Shown: positions 1-8,887 of the stretch, in pieces
Numbering within the stretch: the first letter of the stretch is position 1
Layout of the letters: each line of letters opens with the position of its first letter
Assembly (NCBI GenBank): GCA_902651635.1
Contig: CACRSC010000016.1
Span: 51,550-77,077, forward strand
Direction of reading: 5' to 3'
Length of the DNA stretch: 25,528 bases
Source of the DNA: Mastigamoeba balamuthi
Taxonomy: Eukaryota; Evosea; Mastigamoebida; Mastigamoebidae
The notes under the pieces: model-generated
The model's input: only the letters and a program-made list of their open reading frames with translations
Database searches by the model: none
What the model was told of the DNA's origin: nothing
Made by a program: the position numbers and the translations under genes

Positions 1-810
1 GGAGCTCCTCGTAGGCTGGGCGCGAGAGGTAGAGCATGCCGGGCGCACCCGTGTCGATCGCAAACGAGACGTACATGTAGAACCCCTGCGAGAGCCACAC
101 AGGGAACCTGCCACGCATTCATTCACCCGGAGTTTTTTCCCCGGTTAAGTAAACAAGAGAAATTGTAAGGAAGTCAATTGAAATGTGCGGAAATTACGAC
201 AAACCGGCAGAGGATGCTGCGGTGGCCGAGCCTCCCGCAGTGGCGGATGTAGTGGACGGGGGGCAGCGCGCCCTCGGTCGTCGAGGTCATCGGGGTTTTG
301 CGGAGGTCGGCGGGGTGGGCCATACCGCGCCAGCTGTCGGGGAAGTCGTCCTCGGTGAGCTGCTTCATCGCGTGGTCCGCGGTTGCCTGGCGTGATTCAA
401 GTTTTATTTCCGTCAGGGAGATTCGCTGGTGGAATCTGAGCATAACATGATATGATAACACTGTTGGCTGGCTCGCTCGGATGATCTCACACCCTCACCC
501 TCATGCTCCCGCACCCAAAGAATTATCGGTGACCAGATCCAAATGGACAGTGCCCAGAGAGACCCATCCTTCCTCCTCGCTTCTCGAGGGTCCTTAAGGT
601 GAGCCAGGTGCGTCTCCTCCGAGCCTACTTACATGACACTCCAGGGGGGCCCTTCCACGTCGACAGCCTGGCACGAAGACGCCACCCAGGCTTCCAGAGA
701 CAGCGGGGGCTGGTCGATGGCTCCAGGGGCCATGCGCTCGATCCGCTGCCAGCGAACACATGGGGTTGCGTTCGCAGAGGGCTTCTCACCGCCGGTCCAG
801 AGGCCGCCAT
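1..810 (-). CDS. Partial gene with retropepsin-like DTGA motif (left edge)
   Basis: Function not recognised. Spliced model on the minus strand: exons 810-790, 745-633, 435-205 and 107-1, continuing off the left edge. The three GT-AG introns (44, 197 and 97 nt; donors GTGAGA, GTAAGT, GTTTGT) all keep frame. The product starts MAASGPARIERMAPGAID and continues through a polar stretch (SLTEIKLESRQATADHAMKQ) to a segment with FAIDTGAPGMLYLSRPAYEE. IDTGA followed by hydrophobic residues is the catalytic flap-strand pattern of retropepsin-type aspartic proteases, so the incomplete last exon may begin such a domain; only half of that motif is visible before the window ends. The start ATG at 810 is the first in frame and gives a 7-codon first exon. 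It is followed upstream by 236 bp of spacer before the kinase gene on the same strand. Exon joins are inferred from frame only. The acceptor at 436 was preferred over one at 387 because it alone matches the donor phase. Confidence 0.55.
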
Positions 811-1046
811 TGTTTGTTCCGAGGGCACGGGTTTACTTGCTTGACCACCCGAGAGAGGGAGAGAAGAGGGAAGGGGGGCAACTGGATGGCCAGACGACGA
901 TGAGCCTTCGGACAGCCGCCCACAACGCAGAGCCGGTCCAAGCAGCACGTTGCGAGACTCGTGGGCGCACACGGTGGCAACGAGAACGAACTCCCCCGGT
1001 CCACTGGCACAGCGGAGGCAGCAGCCCACGGAGGCCTCCGGGGCCC

Positions 1047-2428
1047 TCAGAGGCGGGAGCGCGTGGCCAGGATCTCGGCGAGGGGCTTCTCGGTGGGGGC
1101 GGCGGCTGCGGTGATGACGCCGGGGCGGAGGCACGTGGCGTTGCGGGCGCCGCACTGGTGGCCGAGGTCGACGCAGCCCTCGACGCTCAGCCCCCGCGCC
1201 ATGCCCGCCGCGTAGCCCGCCGTGAACGCGTCCCCGCACCCGATCGTGTTCACCACGGGGCCCTCGGCGCGCGCGATGGCCCGCTCGCGCACGTCGCCAG
1301 ACTCGGCGACGTAGAGCGTCGGCTGCGTGCCGCGCGTGACGATGCAGCGCGTCCCCTGCGCCCGCCACAGCTCCGCCATCTTGCTGCGCACCGCGCACAT
1401 CACCCGCTCGGGCACCTCCGCGCCCTCCCGCGCCACCTCGCCCGACAGCTCCGGCAGGAACGTCTGCGGCCGCAGGGGTCAGAGTCTATTGGCGGCCCCA
1501 ATTCAATCGATTCGATTCGATTCGATTCGATTCCCGCCGCCTCCAAGTTCTTTGATTCCCGGGGAAATGCCTGCGTTGCGTCACCCACAACTACGGCTTC
1601 ACAGGCGCGCAAAATCAAATGACCCCGATTCCAGGAAATCTCCCAGAATGAAAGATACGCGGATCTCCCCAGCCCCAGCGGGCACCTGCACAAACTCGAC
1701 GAGGTTGGGCTTTATGACGTCGGGCCGCGGCCATCGAGGCCAGCAGGTCTGCGCCGCGGTAGTCGCAGACGACGCGCAGGCCGCGGCGCTTGGCCGCCGC
1801 CACGAGGTCCGCGAACAGCGCCGCCGAGAAGCCCGGCGCGCGCGACCCGGTGACGACGACCGTGTGCGCGCCGCGCCCCGGTGACGTCAGCTCGTCGAAG
1901 CGCGCGCGGACGAGGGCGTCGGCGGCGTCCGAGACGGGGCGGCCCTCCTCGACGACCTCTGTGGTGGTGCGCTGGGCCTCGTTGACGAGCGTGTAGCAGT
2001 AGCGCAGCTCCGCGCGCGACTCGACCCAGCTCACCTCCACGCCGTCGCCGCGCGCCAGCTCCAGGAACACCTCGCGGTCCCTGATACACCGCGATATCTC
2101 AGTTATCGGGGGAAGATGCGCGTATCTTGGAATCTGGATTGCGGAATCAGGGCTTACCTGCCGCCGGCCTGGCAGAGCTGCACGGCGCGCTCGCCGAGCT
2201 GCACGAGGACGCGGGCGACGTTGATGCCCTTGCCTGCGGTGAGGTGAGCGGCGGAGACCCGCCGGAGCGGCGCTGGAGACGCTGGAGAGGCGCTGCACCG
2301 GAGGCGTCGAGGAGGTGGCGGGCGACGCGGTTGACCTGGCCCTCCCACAGGCGCGGCAGCACGAGCGTCTTCTGCAGCGTGGGGTTGAGGCACACCACGA
2401 CGAAGCCGGGCACGGCGCTGCGGTCCAT
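1047..2428 (-). CDS. PfkB-family sugar kinase (1-phosphofructokinase/LacC-like), apparent frameshift
   Basis: ATP-dependent kinase of the ribokinase/PfkB family, probably cytosolic, most like 1-phosphofructokinase or tagatose-6-phosphate kinase; the substrate is not provable from sequence. Exons 2428-2299, 2233-2158, 2080-1686 and 1463-1047; introns of 65, 77 and 222 nt (donors GTGCAG, GTAAGC, GTGCCC). Seen: N-terminal CLNPTLQKTLVLPRLWEGQV, then after intron 1 the substrate-binding GKGINVARVLVQLG, a VIKPNLVEFV segment, and near the C-terminus the ATP-site and catalytic-base motif NTIGCGDAFTAGYAAG. Length about 338 residues, normal for the family. Oddity: exon 3 reads correctly up to DYRGADLLAS, but VIKPN lies one frame away. 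Removing one C of the run at 1722-1724 restores both the family motif and the phase into exon 4, so this is either a sequencing error or a disabling indel. Head-to-head with the coiled-coil gene at 2634. Confidence 0.85.
1503..1535. repeat. (TTCGA)n microsatellite in kinase intron 3
   Basis: About five tandem copies of the pentamer ATTCG/TTCGA lie inside the 222-nt third intron of the PfkB gene. The same intron is bounded by a 7-bp inverted repeat, GGGGTCA near 1475 and TGACCCC near 1620. Confidence 0.85.
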
Positions 2429-2633
2429 TCTGCTGGCGGGTGTGTGGCGCTGTGCTGTGCTGCCTGAGGTTTGACGAGGAATGCACCAAGACACTATCGG
2501 GAAATATCTCGGAAACGTGCTGGAAATCTCCTTCTCGTGGATCTTCCCCGCCGATATTGATATCCCGATATCAGGATTTTTTGGCTGGGTTGCCGCAACA
2601 GACGCAGCGCGCGCGGGAACGCAGGCAGACAAG
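2429..2633. promoter_or_regulatory. Bidirectional promoter region between kinase and coiled-coil gene
   Basis: A 205-bp spacer separates two divergent start codons (ATG 2428 on minus, ATG 2634 on plus). It holds GGGAAATATCTCGG at 2499-2512 and a run of nested GATATC words around 2555-2575. Related GATATTTCCC words recur in the two other divergent promoters of this window. No clear TATA box is visible, so the promoter call rests on position. Confidence 0.45.
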
Positions 2634-3185
2634 ATGGCGCAGGCGGACAACATGTACGACGACGTCCTGGGGTCCATCTCCACGCGGGACGCCGCCATCG
2701 AGGACGTGCGCCGCGCCGCCGCGTGCCAGCCCCTGCTGTGCCGTGCAAGGTCTCCCCGCTGATCTCCGCTTGTTTGTTTGTCTGTTTGTTGTGCGCGTTT
2801 GTTGTGTCGGGGCTGTGTGTTTGTTGTGCTGTGTTTTGCTGTGTTGTTGTCTCCGCGGAGGACGCAGCTGAGGAAGCAGCTGGGGGAGAGCGAGGCGGCG
2901 AGGAAGCAGCGGGCCGAGGACGTGGAGCGCATGCGGCAGCGGTGCGAGACGCTGGAGCGCAACATCAGCGCGCTGTTCGAGACGGCCAAGCACGAGATCC
3001 AGCGCAAGAACGACGAGATCGCCGCCCTCAGAAAGTGCCCCTCCCACCCCCTCTGCCCCACCGCCCCAGAGGGCAGGCACTCACAGCGCAGCAGGGAGCT
3101 CGAGGCGGTGAGGAGAGGCAGGAGGGCAGCGGGAGGCTCGCCATCGGCAGCAGCAGCGCCAGCAGCGCCCGAGCAGCCGCAATAA
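2634..3185 (+). CDS. Small coiled-coil protein
   Basis: Three-exon gene: 2634-2749, 2861-3034 and 3092-3185, with introns of 111 and 57 nt (donors GTCTCC and GTGCCC), all phases consistent; product about 127 residues. It starts MAQADNMYDDVLGSISTRDA, and exon 2 is a continuous charged heptad-like helix (for example ESEAARKQRAEDVERMRQRC and RKNDEIAALRK), typical of a coiled coil. The C-terminal tail is Arg/Ala/Pro-rich and disordered-looking. I recognise no specific family; a structural or cytoskeletal role is only a guess from the coil. The stop codon TAA (3183-3185) overlaps a CAATAAAC hexamer, suggesting a very short 3' UTR. The first intron is T/G-rich (repeated TTTGTTGTG words). It converges with the LIM gene. 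Confidence 0.65.
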
Positions 3186-3186
3186 A
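3181..3186 (+). other. Poly(A)-signal hexamer overlapping stop codon
   Basis: AATAAA directly overlaps the TAA stop of the coiled-coil gene. Canonical hexamer, correct strand; whether it is used is not shown. Confidence 0.5.
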
Positions 3187-3514
3187 CACAGAGAGGGGCC
3201 CCACTGTCGGCCCCCGCGCCCCCCGAGTTACTGTCGTGGCAACGGGGCGGAGGAAGGGGAGCTGCCCCGCTAGCACCGCTGCTGCACTTGCACTGCAGCA
3301 CCGCACCGCGCCAACGCCAAGCAGCGCTGCTGCTGAGTCTCGCAGGGCGGATGGCGGCACCGCGAGAGACCTGCCGAGCACGGCATCAGGGTGAGTGGTC
3401 TCTGTTACAGGCCAGGGCAGACTGGGCTCGTCAGCCATAGGGCCGCCAGCACACAGCACAGCCTGCCCGCAGGGGGGAGAGAGCGAGCGAAGCCCCGGGA
3501 GGGCAGGGCGGGGG
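3186..3514. other. Convergent intergenic spacer
   Basis: GC-rich spacer between two converging genes. It carries scattered GCTGCTG and GCACTGCAGCAC words but no frame that continues either gene and no recognisable RNA gene. GGGGTCAGAG at about 3508-3518 also occurs in introns near 1475 and 9834. Confidence 0.4.
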
Positions 3515-4457
<943 letters not shown>

Positions 4458-4755
4458 TCGTCCGGGTTGTCCTGGCAAGGCGGTGCTTGCGGTTTTGGGG
4501 CACAGAGGCGGTTGCGCACTGTGCGGCCCCGGAAATAACTCCCCGACGTATCTCAGCCCAGGAAAAATCTGAGAGCCGGAGCTCAGCGGGGAGGGCACGG
4601 GGCACGGCGAGCACTGAGCTGCCTGTGGGCGCGGAGTGCGATTTGGCTTGGTGGTGCGAGCTCTTGAAGGCCAGTTCAATTCACGCAGGCAGCAATTGAC
4701 TGCCTGCCAGTCATGCTGGCCGGGATGGGGGGGCGTGCGATGGCACGCGACTTGC

Positions 4756-6117
4756 TCAGACCTCAACGGGGGCACCACGCCCGGTGATGCTCGAGTGCTT
4801 GCAGGGCCCTCCGCCGAGCACGTCGACGCCCCTGCGCTCAGTCCTCTCCCTCTGGCATGCGGCGGAGCTCTGCGGCTCCGCGTCCTCCCCTGTCTCGCCC
4901 CCGCTCGCCCTCCTCCTCCTCGCCGCCACGACAGCCGCCGCTGCCCCCGCGGACAGCGCGATGGCTCCCGCAGCTGCCCCGGCGGCTGCGAGGCCGATGG
5001 CGGTGCCGCTGAGCCCTGCGGCTGCCGGTGCTGCGGTCCCCACAGCGCCCCACGCGGCGTACAGGTCCGCGGCCCTCTGCGCGTTGTCGCTCATGAGGCG
5101 CGAGCTCACGGCGGACTCGGGGCTGCCAGTGGCCCTGACGTCGGTCACGCACGCCTCGAGGAACGCCCCCGAGAGCCCAGCGCAGGCAGCCTGCGCCACC
5201 TCGTCGGCGGCCATGGCGTCCGCGGGGCCGCGCTCCGCCGCTGTGCCGCGACGAGTGGCGTCTGGCGGGCACGAGTTGCTCTGGAGGGTCGAGTTGCCCC
5301 CACAGAGGCCGTAGAGCTCCAGGTCGAGGTACGGGGGCAGCAGCGGGTCGCTGTCCTGGAGGTAGACCGTCAGGAACTCGCCCGTCCAGGAGACGACGCT
5401 GATATACGCCAGCTCGCCGGCCCCGTCCATGCCGTCGACCCTGCGCCTCCCCGCTGCGAACAGGTACCCCGCGGGCGCGGCCCCGACGTCGATTGTGAAG
5501 TTGCGGGCGTCGATGACGAAGGTCCGGCCAGCGAGGACCAGCGTGAGGCTCGAGACCCACGAGACGCGCGACTGGCGGTCGACACGGGCCCGCGCGGCCA
5601 GCAAGACGGTGCGCGACGCGTAGAGGTCGCTGAAGAGGCCGTTTCCACACGTTCTCGAGGTGTAGACGCGCGAGGGAGGCAGCAGGCCCATGTGCGGGTC
5701 TCCGAACGTCTGGTAGTAGCACTGCGGGACGTCGTCCTTGCACTGCGCGGGGTCCCACGCCATCGAGGCCACCTCGAGGGCTCGCCTGAAGTCAGCGCAT
5801 ACCCCCGTGTAGCACGCGACGAAGGCGAACACGCAGGTGCAGTTGGACGCGCAGGTGCACGCGCCGGATGGGCTTCTTCTGGCGTAGGGGACCTCGCTGC
5901 TCGAGCTCTGCGAGTCGGAGCAGTCGCAGAGGTCGCCGGAGCGGTCCGAGCGCCTCCAGAACTGCTGGCCCGCGAGGCACGTGTCCAGGTAGTTGGAGCA
6001 TGTTGCGATCTCGGCTGCGTGCTGGTCTTCGCACGCGGTGCTGTGCACCACGTGGTCCGTGAGTACAACGGATAACAGCGCACACACACAAAAGCGGGTG
6101 TTCATGTGCCACAACAA
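4756..6117 (-). CDS. Secreted/type I membrane protein with VWD-like GDPH motif
   Basis: Single uninterrupted frame of 453 codons, the only clearly intronless gene of the GC-rich block. N-terminus is a signal peptide (NTRFCVCALLSVVLT; the second Met, at 6105, fits better as start). Residues about 29-110 are cysteine-rich (CTCASNCTCVFAFVACY). Then QTFGDPHMG at about 136-144 is the entry motif of von Willebrand factor type D domains, followed by a beta-rich 150-residue stretch ending LYGLCGGNS, where VWD has a CGxC-type turn. Near residue 370-400 an Ala/Gly-rich hydrophobic helix precedes RRRR, a type I membrane anchor with a short basic cytoplasmic tail. Likely a cell-surface protein. VWD assignment rests on the GDPH context and cysteines, so moderate. 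A TATAAAAG box lies about 70-80 bp upstream. Confidence 0.75.
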   Translation of the reverse strand: MLWHMNTRFCVCALLSVVLTDHVVHSTACEDQHAAEIATCSNYLDTCLAGQQFWRRSDRSGDLCDCSDSQSSSSEVPYARRSPSGACTCASNCTCVFAFVACYTGVCADFRRALEVASMAWDPAQCKDDVPQCYYQTFGDPHMGLLPPSRVYTSRTCGNGLFSDLYASRTVLLAARARVDRQSRVSWVSSLTLVLAGRTFVIDARNFTIDVGAAPAGYLFAAGRRRVDGMDGAGELAYISVVSWTGEFLTVYLQDSDPLLPPYLDLELYGLCGGNSTLQSNSCPPDATRRGTAAERGPADAMAADEVAQAACAGLSGAFLEACVTDVRATGSPESAVSSRLMSDNAQRAADLYAAWGAVGTAAPAAAGLSGTAIGLAAAGAAAGAIALSAGAAAAVVAARRRRASGGETGEDAEPQSSAACQRERTERRGVDVLGGGPCKHSSITGRGAPVEV

Positions 6118-6184
6118 CGCAACGAGTGTTTGTGATCCTGCGGGATGACTATGGAATGGTGAGGCTCTGCTGCGGAGGGCTCCC

Positions 6185-6191
6185 TTTTATA
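6185..6191 (-). promoter_or_regulatory. TATA box of the VWD-like gene
   Basis: On the minus strand TATAAAAG is read at this place, 68-86 bp before the two possible ATGs (6117, 6105). That leaves room for a start site about 30 bp downstream and a short leader. Confidence 0.65.
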
Positions 6192-6659
6192 CGGAGCAGA
6201 TTCATCGCCAACCGCTAAGTTCAGTTGCGTCGTACCGGAAAAAAACGGTTGCGCAACTGCGGTTGCAGCACCCCGGGAAAACCGCTCGGCTCCACCTCCG
6301 CCAGCAAGCCACATGCGCCACTGTGGGGTATAGGTGGCGGGCTGTGGGCCTTGCTGTGTTCTCTGGTGTCTCCGAAGGTCCCACTCGCAACGCAACCAAC
6401 ACAACCGCTCCCGCATTCGGCAATCTAAAAGTGCGGGTCCACCTGTGTGTGGGGGGGGGGCCGAAAATCATGGGGCGCCACTGCCACGAACAAGAGACTG
6501 ACCCAGGCTTGCTCAGCAGAGCCACGGAGACTGCTCTGAACAACGCTAGTGGATAGATTGGACGCTCGCAGATCTGGTGGTTTGCGTTGTTTCTGGGGGC
6601 GGACTCTTGGCTCTGAACCCCAGAGAATAAAACTCAAAAGTCGGTGGGGCACTGCCTTG
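6192..6659. other. Intergenic region, no gene seen
   Basis: Spacer between the promoter of the VWD-like gene and the 3' end of the Stealth gene. It holds a G11 homopolymer-like run near 6451-6461 and CGGTTGCGCAACTGCGGTTG near 6245. No long frame resembles a protein and no RNA gene is recognised. Confidence 0.4.
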
Positions 6660-8555
6660 CTATCGCTGGACCCACTCGACGGGCAGCGGGAAGATCTCCT
6701 CGAGGGCCTGCCGCATGAACGCGTGGCTCTGGCCCTCGGCTTCGCAGTCGTCGTTGATGCAGATCCAGCGCGGCTTGCGCGCATCGCTCCGCAGCCGCCG
6801 GAGCTTCTCGTGGTCGCAGCGGTCGCAGCGCAGCTGTATGAACCGCTCGTCGCCGTCAAACTGCACGCAGGCGTCCCCGGCGGCGGCAGAGAGCACGGCA
6901 GAGGCCATGCCCGGGACGATCTGGTCCGGGGAGCGGAACTTGTGCGACGCGGTGTTGTTGACCTGCACGGGAAACAGCTCGTGCATGCCCGCGTGGTGCC
7001 TCCTGGTCAGCACGATGCCCTGGTGCGTCGGCCTGAACGGTCTCGTGTTCGGCAATCTGTGGCGGTTGGGTTGAGTATCATATCGAATTCGATTACCGCA
7101 AGTTAATTGATTTGGGCCTCACACAAAACTGGGCACCCAAAAGCAAAGGGGAAAATAGAGCGAGGGAAGAGCGAAACTTGGACTGCAGCTGGGCGGCGGT
7201 GTAGCGCAGCATCTTGAGGTACTGGTTCGCGGGGATGAACTCGGGGATCTCGAGCATGGTGGTGACGGGGTCCGGGTTGAGCCTCACTCTGCCCAGCGAG
7301 TCGAACACGTCGGCCCGCGATATCCGCCTGCCGACGAACATGTCGTCGCACAGGTAGAGGAACGTCTCGGCGATGCCCGGGATCCTGTGGAGGAACAGCT
7401 CGATCGTGTGCGAGTTGAACGTCGGCAGGTACTGCGCGGGGACGAAGTCGTCCAGAGGGACCACAGACACCCATCCAGTCTTGACGGCCCTCGCGACGCA
7501 CCGAGGCACCTGCGGCGACGCATCGCACGTCAGAGGCTGCGTGGGGAGAGGGGGGCTGGGGGACGCGAGGGGGAGGAATGCACGGCGCAGTCGGTGGCCA
7601 CGAACACGTGCCTGACCCACGGGACGTGCAGCTTCACAGACCTGAGCGAGTAGCAGATCTCGTTGTTGTTCCGCGACCTCTTGGCGTCCTTCTTCGCATC
7701 GGGAGCCCACTGCCGACGCGCAGCACACGAAGGTAAGCAGCCGCCAAACGGAGCATCAACACGAAAACGCCAGGAGTCCAATCGAGTGGACAGACAGACG
7801 CACAATTAGAGCACAGAAGTTGCAGAAAACGAAGTCAAAAGACACCAACGGCACCAGAATACCAGAGCCACCAACGACAACGATGCTGCTTCCTCCTCCT
7901 CCCCCCCCAAAAAAAAGCAGCACACCCCGCTGTGCCGAAGTACTTCGCAGTCGCGGGGTCAGCGACGGCGGCACCACGCGCCACGCCAGCAGCACTGCCA
8001 GCAGGTGGGTGGCACTCCATGACTCGCACAACAGCCAACACAAACAACACAAGCAGCACACCATCAGATGACCCTGCAACGGCAGTTCCCACAACAGCAC
8101 CAGCAGGAACTCGCGCAGCAGCCAGTACAAACAAACAACACAAGCAGCACACTCACCAACAAGCATCAGCACGCCAATGACCCCGCAACGGCAGCAGCTC
8201 CCACAACAGCAGCAGCAGCAGCAGTAGTCACAGCATGCTGGAAATCAGAATGATGACGTCAGCGCACCTGACGGTAGCGGGCGCGCCAGGCGGGGTCGTC
8301 GCCGTCGACGTAGGAGATGACGACGTCGAGGGGCCCGGCCTCGGGTGGCGGGGGGCCGGCCTGGCAGGCGGGGCCGAGCGGGCGGCGGGCGACAGCGGGC
8401 ACGACGCGCACAGCGAGCAGGGCCAGCGGGTACACCGCGTTGCTCAGCGTCAGGGCGCACCCCAGCCACAGGGAGCTCTCCAGCAGCACGCGCAGCGCTG
8501 CGAGAAGCGTCAGCAGGCACAGCAGCTGCGCGAACCGAACCCGCCGGCGCCCCAT
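6660..8555 (-). CDS. Stealth-family sugar-phosphate transferase
   Basis: Stealth proteins transfer hexose-1-phosphate onto glycans (the GNPTAB and bacterial capsule family), here probably in the Golgi. Exons 8555-8268, 7709-7584, 7536-7184 and 7056-6660; introns of 558, 47 and 127 nt (donors GTGCGC, GTGCAT, GTCCAA); product 387 residues with all phases consistent. An N-terminal signal anchor (QLLCLLTLLAALRVLLESSL) leads to CR1 (DVVISYVDGDDPAW, residues 77-90), CR2 (RNNNEICYSLRSVKLHVPWV, then LPTFNSHTIELFLHRIPGIA and LYLCDDMFVG), CR3 (ELFPVQVNNTASHKFRSPDQ) and CR4 (PRWICINDD). All four conserved regions are present, so it is probably functional. The segment after CR4 is short, ending EEIFPLPVEWVQR. 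It is head-to-head with CCDC96. The first intron is long and repeat-rich, unlike the others. Confidence 0.88.
8040..8216 (+). repeat. Imperfect tandem repeat in Stealth intron 1
   Basis: Two diverged copies of a CAAACAACACAAGCAGCACA ... ACCCYGCAACGGCAG ... CCCACAACAGCA unit (about 8040-8105 and 8129-8215), ending in a CAG run. They lie within the 558-nt intron 1 of the Stealth gene. GCGGGGTCA near 7954 and TGACCCCGC near 8176 form a 9-bp inverted pair around part of it. Confidence 0.7.
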
Positions 8556-8887
8556 GGTTCGCTGCGGGGAAAAATATCTGCCCGGACGGAATCTAGATTC
8601 ATCACGCCCCCCTGATTCCCCGTCTGGGCAGGTCAGTCCATACTGCCCCTGCGATCTCGAATGCTGGGCACAGTGCCACAGCGGTCTCGCCCGTGGACGT
8701 GACCCAGAACCTCAACACCGAGTTCTGCCCTGTGTCCGAGAGCCCGTCCTCCTCGGCGGGCAGCTCTGGGTGGTTATCCAGGAATCCGCACAAAATATCG
8801 TTAAAATCCCTGCTGATGAGATGAGAGATCCGGGTATCTACTCGGAGATATTCCCCCCCAGCCGTCCTATAAATAGACCGAGGGGCT
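8556..8887. promoter_or_regulatory. Divergent promoter, Stealth/CCDC96
   Basis: 332 bp between ATG 8555 (minus) and ATG 8888 (plus). It holds GGGGAAAAATATCTG at 8566-8580, GGAGATATTCCCCCC at 8844-8858 and TATAAATA at about 8867-8874. The TATA-like box is only about 14 bp before the CCDC96 ATG, too close for a standard start site 25-30 bp downstream. It may therefore serve another start or be fortuitous. Confidence 0.5.

Noticed and set aside
625-1398. 257-codon minus-strand frame and 329-codon plus-strand frame over the kinase 3' end
   Set aside because: They are shadows of GC-rich codons; the PfkB C-terminal motif defines the real frame.
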